Assembly (NCBI GenBank): GCA_035541215.1
Contig: DATKNV010000102.1
Span: 1-20,360 of the forward strand
Direction: 5' to 3'
Source: DASZHJ01 sp035541215
GTDB taxonomy: Bacteria > Pseudomonadota > Alphaproteobacteria > ATCC43930 > CGMCC-115725
DNA length: 20,360 bases
Below are positions 10,134 to 16,959 of the stretch, piece after piece; the first letter of the stretch is position 1, and each line of letters begins with the position of its first letter. Made by a program: the position numbers and the translations under genes. The notes under the pieces were generated by a model, which was not told the DNA's origin, searched no databases, and saw nothing but the letters and a program-made list of their open reading frames with translations.

Positions 10134-11837
10134 ATGGGGCTCCGGCGTCTCGAGCTCGCGATCCCCATTCTCGCGGGCGCGGCGATCCTGCTCGCGGGGC
10201 TGATCGGGCTGCCGCTTGCCTGGCTGTTCCGGGTGAGCGTCGCCGGGACCGGCGGCGGCGGCTTCACCGGCGCCAATTTCGCGGCGCTGATTGAGGACCC
10301 GGAGCTGCTGGAGCCGCTGCTGCTGAGCCTCGGTGTCGCCTTCGCAGTGGCGCTCGCCTGCGCCGTCGTGGCGGCACCGCTCGCCTGGCTCATCGCGCGG
10401 AGCGACCTCCCTTGGAAACGCGCCATCCGCCTCCTGGTGCTGACGTCCTTCGTGACGCCGCCCTTTCTCGGCGCGATCGCCTGGGAGATCCTCGCCGCTC
10501 CCAATAGTGGCCTCCTCAACCAGGCCTATCGGCAGATGCTGGACCTCCCACGCTCGGAGCACGCCTTCAACATCTACTCCATCAGCGGCCTCGTCTTCGT
10601 GATCGCGACCTACACCTTTCCCTACGTGTTCATTCTCGTCGTCAACGGCCTCGAGCGCATCCCGCGCGAGCTCGAGGAGGCGTCTGCGATACTGGGCGCG
10701 CGGCGCTGGCGTACCGCGCTCAGGGTGACGGTGCCGCTCGGGCTCCCGGCGCTCCTCGCGGGAACGCTGGTGGCCTTCCTCGAGGCCATGAACAATTTCG
10801 GCGCGCCCGCGATCATCGCGATCCCCGCGGGCCTGCAGACCATCACCACCAAGATCTGGACGCTCTTCCAATTCCCGCCGCAGCCCGGCCTTGCCGCCGC
10901 AGCCGCGGTGCCGCTCCTTGCGGTCACTATCGTGCTCCTTCAGGTGCAGCAGAGACTGCTGGGGCGCCGGAGCTATGCCGTCGTCGGCGGGAAAGCGGGG
11001 AGGCCCGACATCGTTCGCCTGGGACGGTGGCGGCTCCCGGCTCTGCTCTTCGCCTTGGCGATCGTGACGGTTTCCGTGCTCATGCCCTATGCGGCGCTGG
11101 TGCTGAGCGCCTTCTCGCGCACACTCTCGGTCACGCTCTCGCCGGCCAATCTCACGATCCAGCATTTCACCTTCGTCTTCGCGGAGCTCTCGGGAACCAA
11201 GCAGGCGCTCTCAAACTCGCTGATCCTGGGGGTGACGACCGCGACCGCGGGGACGCTCCTCACCCTCGTCATCGCCTATGTCGTCGCGCGCCGGGCGCTG
11301 CCGCTCTGGCGCTGGCTCGGCTACCTCGCGACGGCGCCCATCGCCATCCCCAGCATCGTGCTTGGCGTCGGCTTCTTCTTCGCCTATACCCATCCGCCAT
11401 TCGCGCTCTACGGGACGCTCGCCATTCTCTTCCTCGCCTTTCTCACGATCGAGCTGCCGATCGGCTATCAGCAATTTCAGGCGGCCTTCCGCTCCGTGCA
11501 CGCGGACCTCGAGGAGGCCGGCCGCATTCTCGGGGCGGGACGATTGCGGACGCTGCGGGACATCACCGCGCCGCTGCTCTGGACCGCGGTCGTCAGCACC
11601 TGGTGCCTCGTCTTCGTGGCCTCGATCCGCGAGCTTTCTGCTGCCATACTGCTCTTCACGGTCGACACCAAGGTGCTGTCGGTGCTGATCTACGATCTCA
11701 ACGAGAGCGGCGACCCCGGCGCGATCGCGGTGGTGGGGCTGCTCATGCTGCTGATCACCTTCGTGGTGATCGGGATCGCCTATCGATTGCCGCGGGCGGG
11801 TCTGCAAGCACGCGCCGCTGCCTCAGAGGAGGGATGA
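10134..11837 (+). CDS. ABC transporter permease, fused two-domain FbpB/ThiP type
   Basis: This is an inner-membrane permease of 567 residues with two fused BPD_transp_1 domains, so one chain replaces the usual permease dimer. Hydrophobic segments are visible from residue 9 onward in both halves, with roughly twelve membrane spans in total. Each half carries the cytoplasmic EAA loop that docks on the ATPase: EEASAILGA at 181-189 and EEAGRILGA at 460-468. The halves are joined by a charged linker around 275-300 (GRRSYAVVGGKAGRP). This matches Fe(III)/thiamine/2-aminoethylphosphonate-type permeases. The start at 10134 lies 23 bp after the binding-protein stop. Its end overlaps the CoA-transferase start region (ATGATG), supporting translational coupling of transport and CoA activation. 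Confidence 0.94.
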   Translation: MGLRRLELAIPILAGAAILLAGLIGLPLAWLFRVSVAGTGGGGFTGANFAALIEDPELLEPLLLSLGVAFAVALACAVVAAPLAWLIARSDLPWKRAIRLLVLTSFVTPPFLGAIAWEILAAPNSGLLNQAYRQMLDLPRSEHAFNIYSISGLVFVIATYTFPYVFILVVNGLERIPRELEEASAILGARRWRTALRVTVPLGLPALLAGTLVAFLEAMNNFGAPAIIAIPAGLQTITTKIWTLFQFPPQPGLAAAAAVPLLAVTIVLLQVQQRLLGRRSYAVVGGKAGRPDIVRLGRWRLPALLFALAIVTVSVLMPYAALVLSAFSRTLSVTLSPANLTIQHFTFVFAELSGTKQALSNSLILGVTTATAGTLLTLVIAYVVARRALPLWRWLGYLATAPIAIPSIVLGVGFFFAYTHPPFALYGTLAILFLAFLTIELPIGYQQFQAAFRSVHADLEEAGRILGAGRLRTLRDITAPLLWTAVVSTWCLVFVASIRELSAAILLFTVDTKVLSVLIYDLNESGDPGAIAVVGLLMLLITFVVIGIAYRLPRAGLQARAAASEEG

Positions 11838-13024
11838 TGCCGTTCAAGCCAGCATCCGACGCGCTCGAGCGCTTCACCGTCATCGATCTCACGCGCGTGC
11901 GGGCCGGCCCCACTTGCGTGCGCCAGCTCGCGGATTGGGGCGCCAACGTCATCAAGGTCGAGATGCCCGACACCGGCGGCGAGAGCATGGGCGGCCCGCG
12001 CGACGGCTCGGACTTCCTCAATCTCCACCGCAACAAGCGCAGCATGACGCTCGACCTCAAGAAGCCCGAGGCCGTCGCGATCCTGAAGCGCCTCGTCGAG
12101 CGCGCGGACGTGCTGGTCGAGAACTACCGGCCCGACGTGAAATTTCGCCTGGGCATCGACTACGAGACGCTGCGCAAGGTGAACAAGCGGCTCGTCTACG
12201 GCTCGATCTCCGGCTTCGGCCAGGACGGGCCCTATGCCGACCGTCCCGGCTTCGACCAGGTGGCGCAGGGGATGGGCGGCTTGATGTCGATCACGGGACT
12301 GCCGGGGCAGGGGCCCGTTCGCGTGGGCATCCCGATCGCGGACCTCACGGCGGGCATCTTCTGCGCCATGGGAATCCTGGTGGCGCTCCTGGAGCGCGAG
12401 GTCTCCGGCGAGGGGCAATGGGTGCAGAGCTCGCTGCTGTCGGCGCAGACCTTCATGCTGGACTTCCAGGCCGCGCGCTGGCTCGTCGACCGCGAGGTGC
12501 CGAAGCAAGCCGGCAACAACCACCCCACGAGCATCCCCACGGGCGTTTTTCCCACGACCGACGGCCACATCAACATCGCGGCCTCGGGCGGGCATATCTG
12601 GCAGCGCTTCTGCGAGGGCGTCGAGGCGCCGCAATTCCTCTCGGATCCCGACTACGCGAGCGCGCAGCTCCGCTCCAAGAACCGCGACCGGCTCAACGCG
12701 GAGATCGCGGAGATAACGCGCAAGCGCAGCAGCGCCGAATGGGTCGAGCGCTTCAATCGGATCGGCGTGCCCTGCGGCCCCATCTACGCCATGAACGAGG
12801 TGTTCGAGGACCCGCAGGTGAAGCATTTGGGGATCGTCGAGCGGATCGAGACGAAGCTCCGCGGCCCCATCCATCTCCAGGGGCAGCCGATGAAGCTGAG
12901 CCGCACGCCGAGCCATCTCGTGGCGGAGCCGCCGGACGTGGGCCAGCACACCGACGAGATCCTCGGCGAGCTCGGCTACGCTGCTACGGAGATCAAGGGA
13001 TTTCGGGAGCGCGGCGTCCTCTGA
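11837..13024 (+). CDS. CaiB/BaiF (class III) CoA-transferase
   Basis: Class III CoA-transferases move CoA from a donor thioester to a free carboxylic acid via an aspartyl-CoA anhydride/thioester. The 395-residue protein has the N-terminal family block RAGPTCVRQLADWGANVIKVE (split here: RAGPTCVRQLADWG, then ANVIKVE), the RNKRSMTLDLK element, and the catalytic Asp169 in GIPIADLTAG, at the same number as in formyl-CoA transferase. GVFPTTDGHINIAASG matches the small-domain motif. Two ATG codons lie in tandem at 11834 and 11837. I chose 11837 because AGGAGG (11827-11832) is 4 bp away, against 1 bp for 11834. Gene order suggests it activates the solute brought in by the importer. The acid cannot be inferred from sequence. 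Confidence 0.95.
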   Translation: MPFKPASDALERFTVIDLTRVRAGPTCVRQLADWGANVIKVEMPDTGGESMGGPRDGSDFLNLHRNKRSMTLDLKKPEAVAILKRLVERADVLVENYRPDVKFRLGIDYETLRKVNKRLVYGSISGFGQDGPYADRPGFDQVAQGMGGLMSITGLPGQGPVRVGIPIADLTAGIFCAMGILVALLEREVSGEGQWVQSSLLSAQTFMLDFQAARWLVDREVPKQAGNNHPTSIPTGVFPTTDGHINIAASGGHIWQRFCEGVEAPQFLSDPDYASAQLRSKNRDRLNAEIAEITRKRSSAEWVERFNRIGVPCGPIYAMNEVFEDPQVKHLGIVERIETKLRGPIHLQGQPMKLSRTPSHLVAEPPDVGQHTDEILGELGYAATEIKGFRERGVL

Positions 13025-13058
13025 CGCGCGCCGGCAAGGATCAGCAACGGAGCTCGCG

Positions 13059-13847
13059 ATGACCACGGACAAGATGCTCATGAGCAAGGACGGCCCCGTC
13101 GGCCGCATGACCTTCAACAATCCCGCGCGCCTCAACGCGGTCTCGCTGGAGATGTGGCAGGCGGCGGAGGCCATCCTCGACGATTTCACCAACGACCCCG
13201 CGATCCGCGTGGTCGTCCTCTCCGGCGCCGGCGGCAAGGCCTTCGTCTCCGGCGCGGACATCTCGAAATTCGAGAGCGAGCGCGCGAGCGAGGAGGCGGT
13301 GAAGCACTACAACGCCACGACCGAGCGCGTGAACGCCAAGCTGCAGAACCTGCCGATGCCCGTGATCGCGATGATCCAGGGCTATTGCATCGGCGGCGGG
13401 GTCGGCGTCGCGATCGGCTGCGACATCCGCATCTGCTCCGAGAGCTCCCGCTTCGGCATCCCCGCGGCGAAGCTCGGCCTCGGCTACGGCCACAAGGGCA
13501 TCCGCAAGCTCATGGATCTCGTCGGCCCCTCGCGCGCGAAGGAGATCTTCTTCACGGCAAAGCAGTTCACGGCCCAGCAGGCCCTCATCATGGGGCTCGT
13601 GAACCAGGTGGTGCCGGAGGCGGAGCTCGAGGCGACGGTCGACGATTACGCCAAGACCATCGCCGCCAATGCGCCGATGACGATCGCGGCGGTCAAGCAG
13701 ACCGTGATCGAGCTCCTCAGGGATCCCGCCGAGCGCGACCTCGCGCGCTCCGAGCGCATGGTCGCGGCCTGCTTCGCCAGCGAGGACTACATCGAGGGCC
13801 GCCGCGCCTTCAACGAAAAGCGCAAGCCTGCGTTCAAGGGACGCTGA
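13059..13847 (+). CDS. Enoyl-CoA hydratase/isomerase (crotonase) family protein without the two catalytic glutamates
   Basis: This is a crotonase-fold acyl-CoA enzyme of 262 residues, the usual length. Oxyanion-hole and CoA-binding regions are present: VSGADISKF (63-71) and PVIAMIQGYCIGGGVGVAIGCD (split as PVIAMIQGYC and IGGGVGVAIGCD). Classical hydratases carry Glu144 in GGGxE and Glu164 in FGxPE. Here those positions are Gly116 (GGGVG) and Ala136 (FGIPAA), so simple hydration of an enoyl-CoA is unlikely. Tyr143 (GLGYGHKG) lies near the position I recall for the active-site tyrosine of methylmalonyl-CoA decarboxylases, so decarboxylation, isomerisation or hydrolysis are alternatives. The gene follows the CoA-transferase by 34 bp and precedes the lipoprotein by 5 bp. 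Confidence 0.92.
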   Translation: MTTDKMLMSKDGPVGRMTFNNPARLNAVSLEMWQAAEAILDDFTNDPAIRVVVLSGAGGKAFVSGADISKFESERASEEAVKHYNATTERVNAKLQNLPMPVIAMIQGYCIGGGVGVAIGCDIRICSESSRFGIPAAKLGLGYGHKGIRKLMDLVGPSRAKEIFFTAKQFTAQQALIMGLVNQVVPEAELEATVDDYAKTIAANAPMTIAAVKQTVIELLRDPAERDLARSERMVAACFASEDYIEGRRAFNEKRKPAFKGR

Positions 13848-13852
13848 TCGCC

Positions 13853-14407
13853 ATGCGCCTCGCCTCGCGTCTCGTCGTTCTCCTGGCGCTTCTGCTGGGG
13901 ATCGCCGGCTGCTACGAGACCGATCAGGAGATATTTGACGCCGGGAGCGCAATCACGATCCCCGGTCTCGAAGGCCACTACGTCAACGGCGACACCGTCT
14001 ACATCGTCTCGCGCGTCGAGGGCAGCAAGGACTACCATTACGTCGAGAGCGCGCCTTCACCGGCGGGGGAGGGCACGCTTCGCGTCGTGGCGGCGGGGGG
14101 AGACGTCTTCCTGGTGCAGCTGCACCGGAAAGAGTGGGAGCCCAACGTCCACCTGCAGCTCATCTTCCGGATCTTGCGCGGCGGCGACGCGATCCGCGAG
14201 CTGCAGCAGCTTTCCGTCAGCGACAAGCTTCTAAGCGCGCAGGCCGAGAAGACCGGCGTTACCCTGCCGAAGGAAGGCGAGCAGAGCGGCAGCAAGACCG
14301 GCGGGGGTGGAGCCATCAAGGGGAGCCGCGAGGCGATCGCGGCATTCCTGCGCGGTCTCGCCGCCGGGCCCTTCGATCACGCGGACATCTACACGCGCGC
14401 GGACTGA
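13853..14407 (+). CDS. Small uncharacterised lipoprotein
   Basis: This 184-residue protein has a lipoprotein signal peptide: basic MRLASR, a leucine-rich core, and lipobox GIAGC with lipidated Cys20. The next residues are YET, so outer-membrane sorting is expected because no Asp follows the Cys. The mature part has beta-rich stretches (GHYVNGDTVYIVSR, GGDVFLVQLHRKEW, VHLQLIFRIL), a Gly/Ser/Lys-rich linker near 140-155 and an amphipathic C-terminal helix. I do not recognise a named domain; similar short lipoproteins of unknown function are common in Alphaproteobacteria. It begins 5 bp after the crotonase stop, so it is almost certainly the last gene of the operon. The next gene is convergent and only 10 bp away. 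Confidence 0.85.
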   Translation: MRLASRLVVLLALLLGIAGCYETDQEIFDAGSAITIPGLEGHYVNGDTVYIVSRVEGSKDYHYVESAPSPAGEGTLRVVAAGGDVFLVQLHRKEWEPNVHLQLIFRILRGGDAIRELQQLSVSDKLLSAQAEKTGVTLPKEGEQSGSKTGGGGAIKGSREAIAAFLRGLAAGPFDHADIYTRAD

Positions 14408-14417
14408 ATCCCCGGTA

Positions 14418-16592
14418 TCACACCAGCAGCCGGAAGCGCGCGTCGCCGTCGCGCTCGATCTGACGCACGAGATCGACCTCCCAGCTCAGATACTCCTTCA
14501 TCGCGGCCTCGGCACCCTGGGCGCGGTCGTAGGGCCGATACCAGACATCCTCCGTCGTATCGGCCATGCGCTCGGTCCCCGGCACCAACGGCAGCCCGGC
14601 CGCGCGCCAAGCCGCGGTGCCGCCCGCGAGCGCGCGCACGGGCGCCTTCGTCAATTCCGCGAGGTCCTGCGCCGCGAGCGCCGCGAGCGCGCCGTCCGGC
14701 GAGGTCGTCACGATCTCCCGGTGCGCGGGCAGCCTCGGCAGGCTCGCCGCGAGGCGGGAGCGGATCGCCCACCAGGCGCCCATGATGTGGGCATCCCGGT
14801 ATTGCAGACTGGTCGCGAAATCGAGCACCAGCGTCTCGCCGCCCGCGAGGAGCGACTGCAGCTCCTTGGCCTCGATCGTGCGCGCGGAGGCGGGAGCGGG
14901 GCTCAGCACCTCCCGCGGCGCCGGTCCCCGCTCGAGCTCCATCGACGCAAGCGCGTCCGGCAGCACGTAGACCTCGTCCCAGCCCATCTGCACGAGCCAC
15001 GACGCCGTCATCAGCGAGCGCACGCCGTCGTCGTCGAGCAGCACCAGCCGCGCATTCCGGATGCCTACGTAAACGTCGGTCGCCTGCACGAGCTGGCCGC
15101 CGGGCGCGGAGCGCGCGCCCTTGGGGTGAGCGGCGACAAACTCCTCGGGGCTCCGCACGTCCAGGAGATAGAGGCTCCGGCGGTCGCGCTCGGCCTCGAA
15201 ACGCGCGAGCGCGGTGCGATCGATGACGCGGACGCCCGCGCGCGCGGCGACGCGCTCGGCGGCGGCGCGCGCCTTCGCGAGCCCCTCGGGCGTGGGGGAG
15301 GGCGGCCGGCGCGTCGCGCCCCGCTCGACCTCGAGGCCCGCGAGGTGCCAGCCCATGGTGCCGTTCCGAAGCGCCACGACCTTGTTCGGGATTGCCGCGT
15401 TGATGAGGGACTGCGCGCCGATGATGCTGCGCGTGCGTCCCGCGCAATTCACGACGACGAGCGTCTCCGGCGAGGGGGCGACGTCGTGGACGGAGCGCAC
15501 GAGCTCGGCGCCGGGGCAATCGATGCCGCCGGGAATGCTCATGTTGCGGTACTCGTCCATCGGGCGGCTGTCGAGGATGACGAGATTCTCGCGGGCATCG
15601 AGCTTCGCCTTGAGCTCGGCGGCGCTCAGATTGGGCGTGCCGGCGGCGTGCTCGATGAACTCGCCGAAGGCTTTGCTCGGCACGTTGACGCCGGAGAAGA
15701 GCTCGAAGCCCGCTTCCTTCCACGCGGGCACGCCGCCTGCGAGCACCGCGAGGTTCCGGTATCCGACCCGCATCATCAGCGCCGCCGCGCGATCGGCGAG
15801 ACCGTCGCCGTCGTCGATCAGCACGACGCGTGCGGCGCGGCGCGGCAGCAGCGCCGCGAGGCCGAGCTCGAGACGGCTCAGCGGCAGCGGAACCGCGAAG
15901 AGGAGATGGCTGCGTGCGAAGACGCCCTCCTCGCGCACATCGAGGAGCGCGAGCTCGCCGCCGTCGCGCAGCATCGCCTTGAGCTCGCGCGCGGGCACGC
16001 GCGGCGCCACGATCTCCGGCTTCGCGCCGTAGACGCGATAGGCCCCGCCCTCCGTGCTCTCGAAGCCGATGCGCGCGGGCAGGTTCTCGAGGCTCATGCC
16101 GTAGAAATGGAGATGCAGCGCGGGCCTTCCGCCCGCCACCTCGATGGTGTGGAAGTCGTCGGGCATGAGCGCGCAGGCATTGCCGCGGCGCACCGTGAGC
16201 TCGCCCGTCTTGCGCAGCCGTCCGCTGCCGGGCGTCGCGCGATCGTCGACGCGCTCGAAGAAGACGTTGTGCTCGTCGCCGAAGACGCCGCCGATCACGG
16301 CCCACGTGGTGTGGTTGTGCGGCGGTTGCGCCTTGCCCGGAGTGTTGGCGGAGGCGTAGAGCGCGAACCGGCGGTCGGCATCTTCCGAGAGCCGGTAGAG
16401 CGCCGCGCTCCTGCCGGAGGGAATCGGGAAGTGCTCGGCCGGGAACAAATCGGTCTGTGCCGCAAGGCCGATCACGACGCTCTTGACGCGCTCGAGCGCT
16501 TCCCGCGTCACTCCGCCGCGGGCGAGGATGCCTTTTGCCTCCGCCACCGCGGCCGCTGTTGCGGCCGCGCGCCGATCCATCAGCGATGCCAT
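14418..16592 (-). CDS. Cysteine dioxygenase-like cupin fused to four rhodanese domains
   Basis: This is a 724-residue cytosolic protein. Residues about 35-185 form a cysteine-dioxygenase-type cupin. The metal-site pattern is His92-x-His94 (PHNHTTWAV) and His148 (DFHTIE), and His162/Tyr164 (HLHFYG) match the His/Tyr pair of mammalian cysteine dioxygenase. Four rhodanese-like domains follow (about 197-300, 320-425, 455-550, 570-672). The active-site loop residue is Asp260 in domain 1, Cys383 in domain 2 (VNCAGRTRS), Asp520 in domain 3 and Ser631 in domain 4, so only domain 2 looks catalytic. The likely role is oxidation of a thiol or 3-mercapto acid coupled to sulfane-sulfur transfer. ATG 16592 has GGGGGAA about 8 bp upstream. 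It is convergent with the lipoprotein gene and divergent from the old yellow enzyme. Confidence 0.9.
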   Translation of the reverse strand: MASLMDRRAAATAAAVAEAKGILARGGVTREALERVKSVVIGLAAQTDLFPAEHFPIPSGRSAALYRLSEDADRRFALYASANTPGKAQPPHNHTTWAVIGGVFGDEHNVFFERVDDRATPGSGRLRKTGELTVRRGNACALMPDDFHTIEVAGGRPALHLHFYGMSLENLPARIGFESTEGGAYRVYGAKPEIVAPRVPARELKAMLRDGGELALLDVREEGVFARSHLLFAVPLPLSRLELGLAALLPRRAARVVLIDDGDGLADRAAALMMRVGYRNLAVLAGGVPAWKEAGFELFSGVNVPSKAFGEFIEHAAGTPNLSAAELKAKLDARENLVILDSRPMDEYRNMSIPGGIDCPGAELVRSVHDVAPSPETLVVVNCAGRTRSIIGAQSLINAAIPNKVVALRNGTMGWHLAGLEVERGATRRPPSPTPEGLAKARAAAERVAARAGVRVIDRTALARFEAERDRRSLYLLDVRSPEEFVAAHPKGARSAPGGQLVQATDVYVGIRNARLVLLDDDGVRSLMTASWLVQMGWDEVYVLPDALASMELERGPAPREVLSPAPASARTIEAKELQSLLAGGETLVLDFATSLQYRDAHIMGAWWAIRSRLAASLPRLPAHREIVTTSPDGALAALAAQDLAELTKAPVRALAGGTAAWRAAGLPLVPGTERMADTTEDVWYRPYDRAQGAEAAMKEYLSWEVDLVRQIERDGDARFRLLV

Positions 16593-16684
16593 CGTCGGTT
16601 CCCCCGTTGTTTCCGGTCAGTATAGCGACGCCTTAACGCGCCGCAAAATCCCCGCGCGAGCGCCGGAGCGAGCGCGCGAGCGAG

Positions 16685-16700
16685 ATTAAAATCATTTAAT
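16685..16700. promoter_or_regulatory. AT-rich palindrome (operator candidate) in the divergent region
   Basis: ATTAAA (16685-16690) and TTTAAT (16695-16700) form a perfect 6-bp inverted repeat with a 4-bp spacer, in a GC-rich setting. It contains TTAA-N6-TTAA, one base short of the CtrA spacing. It lies 93 bp upstream of the cupin-rhodanese start and directly beside the candidate -35 of the old yellow enzyme promoter, so a regulator bound here could affect both genes. Confidence 0.4.
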
Positions 16701-16729
16701 TTGAGGGTATTGGTACGATCGGACCTAAT
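16701..16729 (+). promoter_or_regulatory. Candidate sigma70 promoter for the old yellow enzyme gene, with palindromic spacer
   Basis: TTGAGG at 16701-16706 and CCTAAT at 16724-16729 are separated by 17 bp; each hexamer matches 4 of 6 consensus positions. Within the spacer and overlapping the -10 is an imperfect 14-bp palindrome GGTACGATCGGACC (16712-16725), a typical repressor-site location. Transcription from here would give a leader of roughly 220 nt before the ATG at 16960. Confidence 0.45.
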
Positions 16730-16735
16730 GCGGCA

Positions 16736-16834
16736 GGCGGCTCGTCCGCCCCGTCCGCTGAACCCCCTTGGCGGGCGGAGACCTCCTGGGTCTTCCCCCG
16801 CCTGCGTGTCTTCCCTCCAAAGCCGCAGGCGGGG
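16736..16834 (+). promoter_or_regulatory. Structured leader with competing hairpins upstream of the old yellow enzyme gene
   Basis: Three stem-loops follow one another. The first is GGCGG/CCGCC (16736-16740 with 16746-16750). Hairpin A pairs 16770-16783 with 16789-16802: 14 positions with one mismatch, one G-T wobble and a 5-base loop. Hairpin B pairs CCCCGCCTGCG (16796-16806) perfectly with CGCAGGCGGGG (16824-16834) across a 17-base loop. A and B share 16796-16802, so they cannot both form. That is the geometry of an attenuator or riboswitch expression platform, although no T-tract follows. The rest of 16593-16959 shows no gene. The stems would also fold on the minus strand, and a dispersed intergenic repeat is the main alternative. 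Confidence 0.45.
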
Positions 16835-16959
16835 TCCTGGCAGGAATCCCAATCTCGGATGAAAGCGCCGGTCATCCATTCGCCGCGCGCAATTGCTTTG
16901 GCACGATGCGCGCGCTTAGAGTGGCGCGCGTCGTTCCTCCGGGGGTAATCGAAAGAGCC

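Noticed and set aside
7962..11837. Calling the ABC genes an iron (fbpABC) uptake operon
   Set aside because: The family resemblance is real, but the tyrosine pair is absent and the genes are embedded with CoA-transferase and crotonase genes, so an iron role is not supported.
11780..13261. A 493-codon minus-strand frame over the CoA-transferase
   Set aside because: It is antisense to a gene with an intact catalytic Asp and family motifs, has no ribosome site and spans two unrelated genes.
14307..16625. A 772-codon plus-strand frame and a 638-codon minus-strand frame over the cupin-rhodanese gene
   Set aside because: Neither has recognisable motifs, and both are Arg/Ala/Glu-rich shadows of a gene with clear cupin and rhodanese signatures in another frame.
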